Shown in pieces: positions 45,993 through 58,960 of a stretch of DNA of 64,000 bases (its first letter is position 1; the number at the start of each line of letters is the position of its first letter). The position numbers were made by a program, and so were the translations under genes. Origin of the DNA: Erodium maritimum. Its lineage: Eukaryota; Streptophyta; Magnoliopsida; Geraniales; Geraniaceae. The stretch lies in contig OY997592.1 in NCBI GenBank assembly GCA_963921825.1, forward strand, positions 62,144,336 to 62,208,335. Direction: 5' to 3'. Under the pieces are notes generated by a model. It worked only from the letters and a program-made list of their open reading frames with translations, was not told the DNA's origin and did no database searches.

Positions 45993-46748
45993 CGTAAGTA
46001 ATCGCCGACTGGTGGATAAAAGATTTATTACTTATTTTTCATAGGTAAGTGTGTTTAACTTTGGATCAAGCGTAAATGCATGCATGTGATTCATAATTTA
46101 GGAGTACTAAATACGCAACACTTCATAAACTACTCATTAATCACCAATTGATACATGTACAGTAGCAACTGGCAATGGCAATACATTAATGAATGACCTA
46201 GAACAAGTCAATAAATGGTCAGAAGCTATATATGAGGGAGACCGTGGATCTATCTACAAGTAAATTTGGAACAAGTCAACAAATGTTATATATACACACT
46301 GAGATTTGAGCTGCACACATATTGTTGCTCACTAGTCTAAACAATTACTTTTAAGTATAGCCAATTAGCCATTGGGTCGAAAATGTAAACATATAGATAC
46401 TAGAGCCGATCTTTTGACTACACAAACATGTGACACTCCATATGTTGCACAAGGAGAGTATAAGAGCAAGGGTTCAATATTGGTGAGAGAAAGGTACTGA
46501 CACTACAATATATCATCCAAGAAGAGCAAGTCTGAAATACATGATAAACCAGAACAACACATATATATCAACAGAGACCTCAGACTTGATTGCCTTCAAC
46601 ATAAGTATGCTGAATCTTATTCACCGATACAAACATTTTCTATCTACTTCACTGTGAAATTCCATACAGAAACATTCGTATCATCAACCTTTATCATTTA
46701 CCTTGGGGAAGGGATGGTTAGGCATAAGCTCAATGTCGCTACCTACAC
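45993..46748. other. Intergenic between two minus-strand genes
   Basis: Upstream sequence of the Root_cap gene and the 3' UTR side of the hydrolase gene. No coding or repeat structure was recognised. Confidence 0.45.
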
Positions 46749-49700
46749 TTACACTCTATCATTCAGCCACCCAATTATCTCTTTCACGATATCTTCTCTT
46801 TCTGGTTCAAATAGTAGATCATGCAAAAGCCCTTCCAGCAATTTTATGCTTTTATCAGTTGAAGAGGCTTCTTCATACAGTTTTATGGAAGCTTTTGGAT
46901 CTGTTACGGTATCAGAAGTGCCATGGAGAACTAGAAAGGGGACTCTCACATTGCTTAGATTCTTCTGCAAGTAATCCGTGATTCTCAGAAGCTCATGACC
47001 TGTTCTTATCCTGATGGATCCAGTATACACTAGTGGGTCTGAATACTTTGCCACTAGAGCCTCCGGGTCTCGAGAAACTGGCCTGCCTTTCTTATTTGCA
47101 CCACTAAGTTGATATCTTGGTAGCAAGAATGAGAATACAGGGGCAAGTAACTGCAAATTAAATAGATGCCTAGTCAATTATTTCAGGGATAGGTGTTTTT
47201 CATTTAGTGATTTGACAATGGATTTGAAACAGGACAAATATTAAATTTCGGGATTTTTCAAAACGTTACCACAAAAATGGGATGGGATGGTTGAACTCCT
47301 ATAGCAGGTGAAGTCACAGCAATACCTGCAATGCAAGCCTCAACCTTGGGGTCAAGCACTGCCTGCAAATACCCATGCAAAAAAATATATATATTCAGAT
47401 CAAATCGATTCCTGGGATCATGAATGAAAGGGATAATCTCAGACAACTAACCCTAAGTTTAAAAAGTTTTTGACAACCCCTAAATTTTTTTGTCTCAATT
47501 CTGTAAACTTTTGGATACGAAACAAAGACACCCATCTTTTTTATTTTATCATGAGGGTATTTTTGTGGTTTCTTACCGGAAAGTTTACATAACTGAAATT
47601 AAAAAAATAAGGGGTTGTCAAAAACATTTTAAACTTAGGGGTAGTTGACTGAGAAATGTGCATACTTAGGGGTAGCTGAGTGAGATTATCCCTAAATGGA
47701 AAATTTAAAAATTATCATCAATTCCTACATGATAAGATCTTTACCTTAAGGACAATGGCGGCACCAGTCGAGTGTCCAAAGCAAAAACATGGAAGCCCAG
47801 GATTTTCAGCCAAAACCTTATCCAGAAAGGATTTCTGCAGACATCAGAAGAAATAACTTGTAACAATTACATTAGTTAAGCATTCATCAAAATTATAAAA
47901 CATATGAATAGCTTCTGGATGAACACATACATACCAGATCATCGACTGCATCATCAAGAGATGGAACATATGCATGCAATCCATCACTACCACCATGTCC
48001 TAAAAAGAGCATGAGAAAAAAGTCAGAGCACAAAAGTAGTATGTCAATTAATAACCACAAATTACACAATCAGAAAAAAAGCACTGAGCAAGCAAAAGTT
48101 CACTTTAGCAAAGTATGCAATTAACTGCACCATTAAAGTCCCTTATAAAAGGCAATTATCGAAATTCAAACAAAACAGAACTAAAATAGGTAACAATTAG
48201 AATTATTACAAGCTTAATAGATCAAATTAAGTTGAAGCTTTCATGCCTTTACTACTAGCCAATACACAAACTCAATTCTTGCAACATCCAAATGTAGATG
48301 CACTTGTGAAGACAGTGACGTCTACATCTAAGTGATTAAGAAAAAAAGTCTTGTAGGTCTAGCTGATCAAGTAAGGCATAAGACCAGGGATACTCTCTAA
48401 GGGACAAGCTCCCTTAGCGCAACTAAACCAGAGATGAAGGGCTAATCAATTCATAGTATTCACTTGTGCGGTGTTTGTACCAGCCAGGGGACATTAAATT
48501 AACAGCACAGAAGACAATGAGAATGTTCAGGACACAAAGATGTATTATCATTCAAGCATATTTTAGCAAAAACAAAGAGAATTAATCCTCCACATCACCC
48601 CAAAAGAGAAGATCCGTAAATTTCCAGGAAGTAGGGGGTGCAACACCATTACTTATTAGGTCTTACAAGGTGAAGGTATACTCTTGAAGAAATCATATAT
48701 CTCAGACTTGCATGCTAATGCAGAAGGTATATCTTGGTTGGCAAGAGAATTTTTTTGGACTTACCAACCCAATCCATTCCAAACACCTTGAATCCATTAG
48801 CATTCAGCTGCTTTGCAAAATCATTATACCTACCACTGGTATGAGTATGGAAATCTAGTAAGGTATACAGTAAGGCCATGTAATCAACTGAACTTTACAT
48901 CCTAAACAGGATGAAGAACAAGACAAACCTGTGCTCATTTAGGCCATGCAAAATAATAACCAGCCCCCTGCAGAAGATAGAAGGTTAGAAGTTTATTCCT
49001 AGAGGAGAAAAATGACATGTCAAATAATATTTGAACTTAAGGTTACATCCCAAAAATGAAAGGTTGGACTTAGACAGCATCATGAGCAGGAGTAGATTAT
49101 AGTTACCTCAGACCGACAAATCATGACATGCTCACTTTCACTTGATATTATAAATATAATGAATATGCACAGAAATATGGAATTGTGCATCAATAAATTG
49201 TATTCTTTAATTTCATTTGTAACTTAATTGGATTATTTTCTTTCATCTAGGCAATGAATTAGAAAAGGAACTAAAATAGAAAATTTAACAATGAAGACAT
49301 CTGTTCCTCACTCACTTAATATGTAGGGTTTGGATCCGATAGAAAATTGTTGTCTTGTTGAATAACATATGCAAAATATCCTCAATTCCTGATTGAGATT
49401 TCAGTCTCTGCTAAAAGATTCTCATGAAAGCTGCAAAGTTCAGATAAATGATACCACCCTTTCTGGAATGTGGATAGGAGACTGATTGTAAGGAGCTCTA
49501 GATTACAGGATGAGTTTCATAAAATTCTTGTGGAGTGGAATCATGCCAAGGGAAATAGATTTTCCAAGTGAATTCATTAGATTCAGGCAAAAAAAATCGC
49601 AACATGTTTGATGAGTTGCTTACTGAAATTGTTTCAAAAGTTTTTCTCGCTCAGTTTCTGAATAAAATACTTAAAGCCTACGAACTTATATATAAACTCT

Positions 49701-51547
49701 TGAAACTTATGTATAAGACCCAGGGTCCTCATATAAAAGTGATGCAAGTCATTGTGATACTCTATTTTCAACCTCAATATAAATACTACAATTTTAGAGA
49801 TTATTGGTTTTGAAATTCTTCACCCAAAATCTTCGAAATCCTAATTGTGGTTGTTGAATCTATGATCACAATCGATACTGTTTAAACTCATAAGTTTGCT
49901 ACTAAAACTCAGAGCACATAGATTGCATGGTCACTCCATTCAGTCGTAGTCTTTCCGTGTTAACTCATATAGAACACACTAAACAGGACAAATGGCTTTT
50001 CTTGAATGGATAAGTAAGGAAATTACAGGCATGTTGAATGCAATCAGCATATGCTTTTACATATGAATATGAAGCATAGTAGCCTACAATCATCATGTGG
50101 AAGTAGGAGAATATGCATCCTAAATTCTCAGAGCTGTCCAAAGGTGATTAAAACAAGAACACTATTAAATCCTGGTACTAGATTTAGCCGTCCTTGTGAT
50201 AATGATATAAATTAATGCATATAATATAAAATTATACATGAATAAATTAACTAATAAAAAAGAAATCAACAGAAAGTTTTATGGTGTTTCTGCCAGCAAT
50301 ATCTATAACTATTTACATTCAGAAACTACTAAATGAATAGCACCAACAAGTTCCTATCCAGCATGGTGTACAAGAAAGTTAATACTAAAGGAGTGTTACC
50401 AATACATAAGGGGTACTAAAAGTAATTAACCCTAACCTTTATGTCATTATACATAAAAAAAAATACAGTACAACAGTTGTACATTCTAGGACCTGCAACA
50501 TATCTATCTCTCCACTAAAAGAACTCAGAATATCTTTATTTTTTTTAGGGATAATTGTCAAAACATGCACTAAAGTTTCGTCCACAAATGAAATAGTGCA
50601 CAATGTTTCGTCCACGTTGTGTGGCTACCCTAAAGTTTCGTCCACGAACATTTGTTAGTAAAATTACTTAAAATTACTTATGAAACCTAAATCAGCAAAT
50701 TACTTTAGGGTAGCCACACAACGTGGACGAAACGTTGTGCACTATTTCATTTGTGGACGAAACTTTAGGGTAGCCACACAGCGTGGACGAAACGTTGTGC
50801 ACTATTTCATTTTGTGGACGAAACTTTAGGGTAGCCATACAACGTGGACGAAACGTTGTGCACTATTTCATTTGTGGACGAAACTTTAGTGCATGTTTTG
50901 ACAATTATCCCTTTTTTTTTAGTTTCTTCTTTTTGCTACAGATTATGTATGAAAAACAGTTTCAAACGAATCAAACCAGAACTGGAATTTGGGGAACAAT
51001 GTGAAGATGATTAAAGCTACAAGATTTACCAACAAACAATGGAAAAGGGAACAGTTCAGGTTCAATCACAGGTTCATAGATGAGTTTAAACATGATTTAG
51101 CATAAATCAAACTAACTAAAATGGTGGAAGAAATAGAAATGATACATACCTGATTTTAACAGATACAGGAGTCCAGGACTGTGTGAAAAGGGTTTGGCCC
51201 CTAGGCGTCGAGAACAACGAAAAATCCCTGACGGAGCTGTCATCATGGTCCTGGACCACCCTCCGTATGGCCAACGCTCGCCTCACCGCCACTTCCTGAT
51301 CCACAGATTTCGCCGCCGGATACTTCCACTGCACGATCGCCGGCCGCACCCTCACCTTCCGTACGCTCCCGCCGCCCTCTTGCTGCTTCTCAGCCGCCAA
51401 GCCCTGCCGCTTCCTCCCCACCAAAAGCAGGACGAGCGCGTAAATGTAGGTCATTATGCTCTTCAGGGAGCGCAGCGAGATGAGAGCGTTGACGCGGCCG
51501 CTGGCGCCAGACGTCAGAATCAACGAGGACGATGCGCCGGACTCCAT
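46749..51547 (-). CDS. Monoacylglycerol lipase-type alpha/beta hydrolase, 385 aa, 7 exons
   Basis: Exons (minus): 51547-51150, 48967-48929, 48835-48765, 47999-47935, 47834-47745, 47362-47270, 47150-46749. All introns are GT-AG and total 386 codons. An N-terminal hydrophobic helix (about residues 31-43, TYIYALVLLLVG) suggests membrane anchoring. The Hydrolase_4 (serine aminopeptidase/MAGL) domain begins after residue 130 with the oxyanion HG (140-141) in LVIILHGLNEHSGRY. The nucleophile is Ser213 in GHSTG, the acid Asp332 in HGTSDTVTDP, and the base His362 in LLHDLLFEPE. It matches plant MAGL (At1g73480-type) enzymes, which release glycerol and fatty acid from monoacylglycerols. Close relatives also act on lysophospholipids or caffeoyl shikimate, so the substrate is not settled. 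An in-frame upstream Met at 51763 gives an atypical extension and was not used. Confidence 0.92.
47429..47693. mobile_element. Fold-back MITE in hydrolase intron 5
   Basis: Terminal AGGGATAATCTCA (left) and TGAGATTATCCCT (right). Inner matching arms AACCCTAAGTTTAAAA...TTTTTGACAACCCCT and AGGGGTTGTCAAAAAC...TTTTAAACTTAGGGG. It lies wholly within intron 47363-47744. Confidence 0.85.
50548..50911. mobile_element. Fold-back element with tandemly amplified arm
   Basis: In hydrolase intron 1. The outer ends GGGATAATTGTCAAAACATG and its complement at 50892-50911 define a long inverted repeat. The left arm holds one unit (TTTCGTCCAC...GTGGCTACCCTAAAG). The right arm holds three direct copies of a unit of about 61 bp (GGGTAGCCACACAACGTGG...GTGGACGAAACTTTA), starting near 50708, 50768 and 50830. 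Between the arms lies a short A/T-rich spacer with a repeated AAATTACTT. T/A-rich sequence flanks both ends. Confidence 0.88.
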
Positions 51548-52809
51548 CACCGTCAATTGTTTGGAGAGAATCAATGGTTTGGGGCCGAGAAGGCGAGAGT
51601 GGGAAATCGGGAAATGATTGTTGGGGTGGTGATATTGCCAGTGGATCCGATTCCGGTGGCCGTCGACGACAGCAATGCGAAATCTGCTATGCGTCTCTGT
51701 CGCGAGGGCGATAGCGTTTGCTCTGTCGCTGACCATAAACAGAGAGACGGAGAGAGATGGCAATGGCGCCGAAATACAACGATTCTCTCGCCGATTAATT
51801 TAGGACAATCCTCAACCTAATTTAGCCCTAATCCAATTCTAGAAGCTGAAATCCTCCGGTTGATCACTGATTTATGATTTGATCTTAAAAACCAAAACCA
51901 AAACGCAATGAAATTGAAAGGAAAAGAGGATAGTATTAAGTGTCCAATTTCGAAATTCTGTTTGGAAATATAAATAGAAGAAAATGGAGAAGAAACAAGT
52001 AAGCTAAAACGTCACCGCCGAGACCTTCTCTTTGTCGTCCCTATCCAAAGGTGTAACTGGACGGTTCAAGAAATCGGGTTAAACAGTTAAATAAAATAGG
52101 ATTTATTTTATTCTGTCTGAAATCGCACGTGTCAAATAGTTACTGGGACACTTGTTCATATGGGGAGAAATATATTCTAATACGTATTACGCAACTCTAA
52201 TTCTCTAATGAGCATCAAAAAGCGTACTATACATACGTACAAGACAATAAAAAATGTATTCAACCGGAAAAGCAATAAAAACATTTAACGTAAAAGTGAT
52301 GTGAAACAGAAATACACATGAAAAACATCACCCACACCAAGACAAGAGGTACGCCGTGTTGTGTTGTGATGGGCTTCGCACCTAATGGGCTGAACTTGTT
52401 CTAATCTTGGGAATGTGGAAAATGTTCCTATAGTTTATTCTTCCTAATTTCATCCTTATTTTGATTCCAATGCATTTCATTTACAATTATCTTACATTTT
52501 TTGAACGATAAACACTATACTATGAAAAACACAACCCATAGGCTGTGATATGTGGAACCAACCTATAAAGACACGATCGAATTAAACACTAACGCACAAA
52601 TTCGAAAAAAAAAACAGAAGCCAAACTTAAGTTCAAAACCATCCGAACAAAATAATTGTAGTGCTGAAAGACGTCCTTCCATGGAACAACGGCCTTAGAT
52701 GTCAACGATAAACTTGATGGATCCATCTTAACCAAACAAGATGAAATCAAGTGGACCGTGCAGTTGTCCAAAGAGCCCGTGTATGTCGCCCTCCTCTAAT
52801 ATGTGTGAG
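51548..52809. other. Intergenic upstream of the hydrolase gene
   Basis: The first few hundred bases are the hydrolase promoter and 5' UTR (minus). The rest is A/T-rich with no open frame or repeat that I can assign. Confidence 0.45.
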
Positions 52810-53323
52810 TGTTGGATTAAAATCCATTGGGTGGGTAAATATGTATTAAATGTACATGTTATCACTAAGGTTATAGATACATTTTAAAGTGATCAATTAA
52901 AGTGTGTATCTAATAGGTATCATTAAGTGGTCATGGAACTTAAAAGTGTAGATACCAAGTTGTAATTTCCTTTGGTTGAGAGGCATAATTGAAATTACAA
53001 ATATTTGGTCAACTAAACATTAGTCATCTATAAATATATGGTTATGGTCTCCAATGGAGTACTAGGCATTCTTTTTTCTCCTCACCCCCATATGAGAGTT
53101 AGAATTCATGGAGCAAGTATAATCCATTGGAAGATCCATAGTCTTGTTCTTCTTCATCAAGTAATCTTCCATGGCTTCAAGTAAGTAACATTTAATTAAT
53201 TCCGTTGCTTTGATTTTGTGTTCCTATTAGTTCAACAAAGACTCTTAAAGCATGGTTTGGATTTATGGATTAACACTTTGGTTGTTGTTATTATTATAGT
53301 TGAGCCCTAAATTCATTCCTACA
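52810..53323 (+). repeat. LTR (514 bp), probably Ty1/copia type
   Basis: It begins TGTTGGATTAAAATCC and ends TTCATTCCTACA, two bases before a tRNA-iMet primer binding site (TGGTATCAGAGCC, 53326-53338). A TATA-like TATAAATATA is at about 53030. The TGTTG start and length favour copia, but no coding region is present to confirm it and no second LTR was found. Confidence 0.75.
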
Positions 53324-53325
53324 AG

Positions 53326-53338
53326 TGGTATCAGAGCC
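53326..53338 (+). promoter_or_regulatory. Primer binding site of the 52810 LTR
   Basis: TGGTATCAGAGCC, identical to the site at 25184-25196, directly behind the LTR end. Confidence 0.85.
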
Positions 53339-54290
53339 AACTTTGTTGAATTAATGGTGAACTTTGTGGTCTTGAAACTCAATTAAGGTTGCATGTCATC
53401 AATTCCTTCTTGCATGTCATTGTATTTGAAGGATCTAAAGGTTTTAAGGTTAACAGTTTTGATTTATGTTAATTTCGATCACTTTTAGGGTACATGCAAG
53501 CATCCATGGTTAACGTCTTTGATTTACAAAAATGAAGGCTTTTCAAATGCATGCATAGCTTGGATGCATGATGTACTTGTTAAGGTATGAAACAAACTCT
53601 ATGCAGAATAACTTTTCAAGAAATTTTGGTCTTTCTTAAAGTTGATGACTTGATATTAATTCAAGTAAAAGTTTGAGAAAAAAAATTTCAAGAAAATATG
53701 GTGGTTTCTCAAAAGTGATGACTTGTACATATTTTTCCCCCGAAAATTTTGGTGGCTTCTTAAAAAAATTAAGGAGTTGGTTACAAGTAAAGTTAAGAAG
53801 CCATTTGTGTGTACACAGCTTATTTTCAAGAAAGTTTGGTGGCTTCTAAAAGTTGATGACATGAGTTTCAAGAAAAAAGCTTTACTTACTTGATTTAAGT
53901 TCTTGCTTCTGGTTTTGCATATTTATTATTATGCATGTGAGTAAGACTGTTACGGTTACATTTGTGTTATTTGCTCCTTGTTAAGTTTTAGTTTATGGCA
54001 TGATTTTATTTTAAAATTGTGCAAAAGTTTCGGAAACAGTAAAATTCAGATTTTGGTGATGTCTGGTATTTCGTGAATTAATTGAAGCACAATGTCGCCA
54101 AAGTGACCTCTTGTGTGTAGATTGGTTTATTTAAATATTAAGATGTTTTTGTCTTTGTTATCCATGCGTTTATCTAACGGACCCAAAGGCGAGTTAATAT
54201 TTGGCCGGATTTCAAATGACAACTGTGGTGGTAAATGTGTGGCAATATTAAGGTACTATGAGTGAGCGTCTAACAAGCACCTATGCCAGG
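53339..54290 (+). repeat. Non-coding LTR-element interior with dispersed direct repeats
   Basis: About four imperfect copies of CAAGAAAxTTTGGTGGCTTCTxAAAGTTGATGAC occur at about 53618, 53688, 53745 and 53828. No gag or pol is recognisable, so this is a truncated or non-autonomous (LARD-like) element. Confidence 0.6.
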
Positions 54291-54299
54291 TTTGTCTAA

Positions 54300-55480
54300 C
54301 ATGAAGCACTTACTAAGAAAAAGAAAAAGAAAAACGGTCTGGAACCAAGATTTACCAAACATGAAGTGCTAGAAACAGTAAGAAAAGGGGCTTTAGGCCC
54401 GTTGGGCCATAAACCAGGCCCAACCGACCCAAAAGAAACCCTTGACCAAAAAGAACAAAAAAACCACCTAGCCGAAGCCACCGCACCAACGACAGATCTA
54501 CACCGACCGAAGCACTCCCAACTCAAAAGTCGAAGCTGCTCCACTAATGAACCGTACTCATCGCCAAACGACGACCCCGAGGCCAGCACCACCGGGAGGA
54601 GTAAGAGGCCTGGATTCCGATCTCGCAACCGTGAAGACGAGAAAAGCCACCGGGCCCAACGAACGCAGCGAGGCAACCATGACCCACCCCCAACAACAAC
54701 TGAAGCAAGAAAACCCCTACACTACTCGACTAATCAGAGAAAAGCCCGTAGGAGCCAACACCCACGACGATCCATGAGGAGAGTTTGGCTCTAATTTCTC
54801 AAATATCATCGAAAGAGATGAGAGATGGAAAAATGACAACACAGAGGATAAAGGATTCAGTGAGCACAAAAGTGGCCAGATCTGGGATAAAACCCTAGAT
54901 CTGGAAAGAGAGAGGCTAGACGACTAGGGAGGCGAGGCAAAGGGGCTACAACGAGAAGGGGAGGATGAAGGAGGGTGAAAGAGAGAGGGGAGGAAATAGA
55001 GGGAAAACGGACCAACTTCACAACCGCGTACGACCTCAACCAGAGGCTGAGAAGGCTAGAACAGAGACCAAAGAAGACGGGTTTGGGGGCTTGGAGGCGA
55101 CCGAGTTCGAAAGTGAAGAGGAAAATGGCAAGGGTAGACAAAAGGGGGAGGTGAGAAGGATGGAGAAGGAGGTGGGAAGAAAGGATCACTGGTGGCTCAC
55201 ATGGCCGGAGTCATGTGAGCCACCAATGACAGCAACAGAAAGTCAGGAACAAAGGCTAGGGTTTGGAAATTTCTAAATAGAGGTTAAAGCAACTTCTCTC
55301 TAGACTTTTTCAATTTTGCATCATATGTTTCTTAGCCAAAATAGAACTTGATTTCTCTAGCTGAGACATGAATAGATGATTCAAAATCTAAATAAAACAG
55401 AGAATCTATGAATTGTACTTTACATCTAAAAGATTAATCATTTAATCAAGTGTGACCTTAAATTGTTTATAAGAAACATT
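54300..55480 (-). mobile_element. Probable GC-rich retroposon, minus strand
   Basis: Composition and motifs (GGCCCAACCGACCC, GGGCC-rich, purine-rich AGAAAAAGAAAAAG at the low-coordinate end) resemble the minus-strand retroposon at 18848-20111. Frames on both strands (54366-54794 + and 54857-55189 -) are not credible proteins. Ends are not defined. A motif AACATGAAG(C/T)(A/G)CT occurs twice, at about 54299 and 54357. Confidence 0.4.
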
Positions 55481-55611
55481 CTAAACATTGCCCATCCCAT
55501 CTCTCTTTAAACGTTTTCTCTCTTTTTTTCTCTTTGAGCCTCAACCCTAGCTTGTTCGTCGGCGCCGCCGACGTTAGATCTGGACTCCTCTAGAGCCAGA
55601 GATGATGCTGG

Positions 55612-58600
55612 TGTAAAGACCTGAAAATTTGATTGGTCAAATTTGACGGTTTTAAAACGTCGAGGGTTGGAAACGAATTTATTTTGGGATCGAAATAAAG
55701 AAGAGAAAAAAAGGAGGGAGAGGCAGTTTTGGGTTAGGCTGGAGTTTTTGGGCCAGATTGGGCCAACTCGGGCGGAGCCCAAGCTTCGCGAACCAGGCCC
55801 GATAACCAACACAGCCCAACCCTAAGAACAAAACCGGACTTCGCCGCTTCAGATCCTCATTGCTCTGCAGGCACCCCGAGGTGCATCGTCCTCCTCCAGC
55901 GCTTCTCTCTCGCGCGAGAGAACCAGTCCGGCGATGGCTCCCATCCTCCGACCATTCTCCTTCTCCCTTCTACTCCGCCTGTCTCTTCTTCTTTTGCTGC
56001 TCTTCCCCGTGACGAAACCCATCCTCTGAAACCCCCATTTTCTTCCCTCTTTCCCCCTCGAACCAGAAGGAACCCTAGCTGTCGCCGTCGAACCAGCTCC
56101 GTCGCGCCCTCAACCTTGAAGACCAGACTCGTTGAGTCTCTCTCGACCCAAATCCGTCCTCCCCGCCTCTTTTTCTCCTTGAACCGAGCTTGTACGAGCT
56201 CTTTGGGACGGGATCTGAACCGGAGTAGTTCGCCGGAGCTTCGAGCTCCAGATCCGTTGTTTCGACACCAGCGAAGCACGAACACCGTCAGATCTGGAGC
56301 GAACGAGATCGAGTTTAGCCCTGACGACCTCCCTCCGCCCCTCCGAGCAACCTGACGCCACCACCGCCGCCTAAATCATGCCAACCTTGCCGGACGCCGC
56401 CTCTGCCTCCCTCGCCGGAACCCTAACTCGAGCTTCGTCTCTGACGAGCTTTGGGTTGGGCAGTGTCGAGAACGGGCCTGGGCCTGAACGAGTCAGACAG
56501 GCCTGAATCGAGCTGGGCCTCGGGCCTAGACTCGGGTTGGGCCTCGGGCTCGAAACGGGTCTGAGTTTGGGTCCGGACTCGGGCCTGGACCGGGTCTGGT
56601 CGGGCTCGGGTCAGGTCCGGGTTCTGGACCGGGGTCGGACTCGGGTTCGGGTCGGACTCGGGCCGGGCCGGGTCAGGACAGAGTTAAATAATAAATTTAA
56701 TTAATTAATTAATTAATTAACAACTTTGACTTAAAATCAGATGAGTTACCTGGACGTTTGGACAACGTATCGGATTTTTAATGGACTTTTGGACAAAACG
56801 AACCGATGGATTTAATTATCAAGTTTGAGGACCGTTACGGGTTGTACCGGGACTGATACCGCCCCTTTTGTGTTAATCCAGGCCGTTATCCCGAGAGCGG
56901 AGAAGACCGGTGTGGCCAGGACTTCAGCAGCTAGGAGGCGCAACTGCTAGTTCTTCAAGAGGTAGGGATTACCTCGAAACTCGCTTATTACGGTTTTACT
57001 AGAATGCATATAGGGAAAACTTATAACCGGATAAACAACTAGTATGTATATAGGATGTGGATCACTAGCGTAGACATATCGACTGTGAACATCTATGATT
57101 CTGTCTTGGGAACTTGTTGTGCTGGTAGAATCGGGCCATGTCGTGCCCGTAGGATTGATTGTTGTTTGAGGATTTGTGTTGTGCTGTTTGAACGGTTAAT
57201 AAAAGATAAACATGGAAACGAGTAGAGTTGACTTGAGAATGCATGATAGTGATCTGAGTGTTATTTCCCGGTTTCATGATATATTTGATTGGGGATGTTG
57301 GGGAACGAATACTGGTTAAGCCGGTGTGGTTTACCACGTTGAGTGTGGTGACGGTAAGTGAAGGTAAGTGTGTGATTGTCATGATGGAAATCATTGTTTG
57401 TGGTATGGTCGGGTGAGTGATAGACCGATGTAACTATGGTATTCTGTGAAGCATATGTTGCTATGTTTGGTAAGTTGAGAAGCATGATATGTGATATTCG
57501 GTGAAGCATGTGTTGCTATGTTTGGTAAATTGGGAAGTGTGATATATGATATTTGGTGAAGCATGTGTTGCTATGTTTGGTAAATTGAGAAGTATGATAG
57601 GTGATATTAGGTGACGCAGGTGTTACTATGTTTTGGGCGAGTGTGCCATGTGTGAGTGTGATCGTGGCTGTAGTTGTGGTATTGTGGTTACCTGTGAGTC
57701 GTAGTACTGTGGTTACCTGAGAGTGTGTGATTGTGTGATTGTGTTTGTGACTGTGTTTCTGTGGTTACCCGAGAAAGACGCGATGTGTTGCGCGAAGAGG
57801 CCGTGTGTCGGTGAATTGTTGTGCTACGCGATATGTTACGCGAAGAGATGTGTTCTCTGATAAGGTCGACCGCCTCTTCTAACTGTGTGTTAGGGGAAAG
57901 TTGCGTACGGCTACGCCGGGCCGAGCGGGTTGCTCCCGAGACCGTGCATGGGATACGAGTTGTGGGTTTCGATAATGTTAGGACTGAATGAGTGTTGCTG
58001 AGCTTGTGGCTATGGGTGTTCCCTTGATATGAGGTGTGAGTAACCGTGAATGACTTGATTTTATTATTGATGGTGAATTCATGTGTGTAGCTTCCGTGTA
58101 AGTTAAAGTGTCGTATTGTGGTTGTTTGTAAGTTGGTTGTGAAGGGTCTTTGGATGTGGAAATTTCGGGACGGTTTGTGGTCGGGTAAAGTGAAGTTAGT
58201 TTAAGTTGGATTACTTGTTCTTGTTGTCGTTTCCCCCTATTAATCGTTAAAAAGTTAGTTTAGAAGCGTAATTGGGTGTCTTAATTGGATTGTGCCTTTC
58301 GTTGTGTGCCTTAGTCGTTTGGATGGTGTTGAGCTGAAGTTAGTACGGTTGGACTGGTCAACGTCGGGTTAAAAAGGGGTTTTATCTTTAAATTGGCTTA
58401 AGTATCGTATCGTTGTTTTAACCGTTTGATGTAACTTAAATTTGTGGAATAGCTTTCTGGTAAATCTGTTTGAGGTGGTTTTCGGGGCATTCCCTACTGA
58501 GCGTCAAGCTCACCCCTTACCGTGTTTTCCACAGGTGATAGTTATATTTTGGACTAGAGGGTTACGTAGAGCTGGGAGCTAGCGGAGACCCGGGATTTAT

Positions 58601-58788
58601 TTGTATTTCGTAGAGACGTATTTTCTTTGTTAAAGTATTTTACTGTGGTTTTTATCGAGCTGTGACTCGCGGCATTGTTTAAAGTTTTGAACTACTATTT
58701 GAGACTTAATTTGATTATTTTCATTTAAATTTAATATTGTTTTAGCTCACGTCTCGAGTCTGGTCAATACCGGATTTTGGGCGTGACA
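55612..58788 (+). repeat. Solo gypsy-type LTR, about 3.2 kb
   Basis: It begins near TGTAAAGACCTG and ends GTCTCGAGTCTGGTCAATACCGGATTTTGGGCGTGACA, the same 3' end as the other two gypsy LTRs. It has CCCTACTGAGCGTCAAGCTCACCCC near 58491. Its 5' part differs and includes a GGGCTCGGGT-rich degenerate region (56460-56690). No primer binding site follows the end. The left boundary is uncertain by a few bases: ATGCT occurs on both sides (55605, 58790) as a possible target duplication, but not flush with TG...CA. Confidence 0.8.
57390..57640 (+). repeat. About 57-bp tandem repeats in the solo LTR
   Basis: Three to four copies of GTGAAGCATGTGTTGCTATGT...TTTGGTAAATTGAGAAG...ATGATAT, decaying outward. 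Confidence 0.85.
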
Positions 58789-58789
58789 A

Positions 58790-58960
58790 ATGCTCAATTG
58801 GTGATAGCATCACTCAAGGAAATGCTATAAAGGGTGAGGTCTTGGGTTCAAGTCTCACCAACAACCTAGGTTGGTATTTGTCTGTGGACAGTACACCAGA
58901 GGGGTTGGGGTGTATTGGGCTGCAGACCTAACATCGCCGCGCGTGGGGCCCGGGTCTGAC
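58790..58960 (+). mobile_element. tRNA-derived SINE-like segment
   Basis: GCTCAATTGGTGATAGCATC (box A region) and GGGTTCAAGTCTCACCAAC (box B, about 58849) are spaced as in a tRNA-like promoter. A non-tRNA body with GGTTGGTATTTGTCTGTGG follows. It may be an independent SINE nested beside the solo LTR or the internal promoter of the surrounding retroposon. Confidence 0.55.

Noticed and set aside
48836..48840. Alternative acceptor of hydrolase exon 3 four to six bases downstream (GGTAG)
   Set aside because: It keeps a reading frame only in another phase or loses the Ser-Gly of NEHSGRY. The CCAG acceptor restores the family motif exactly.
51548..51763. Upstream in-frame start of the hydrolase (72 extra residues)
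   Set aside because: The extension is His/Pro-rich and unlike the family. The ATG at 51547 gives the usual short N-terminus before the hydrophobic helix.
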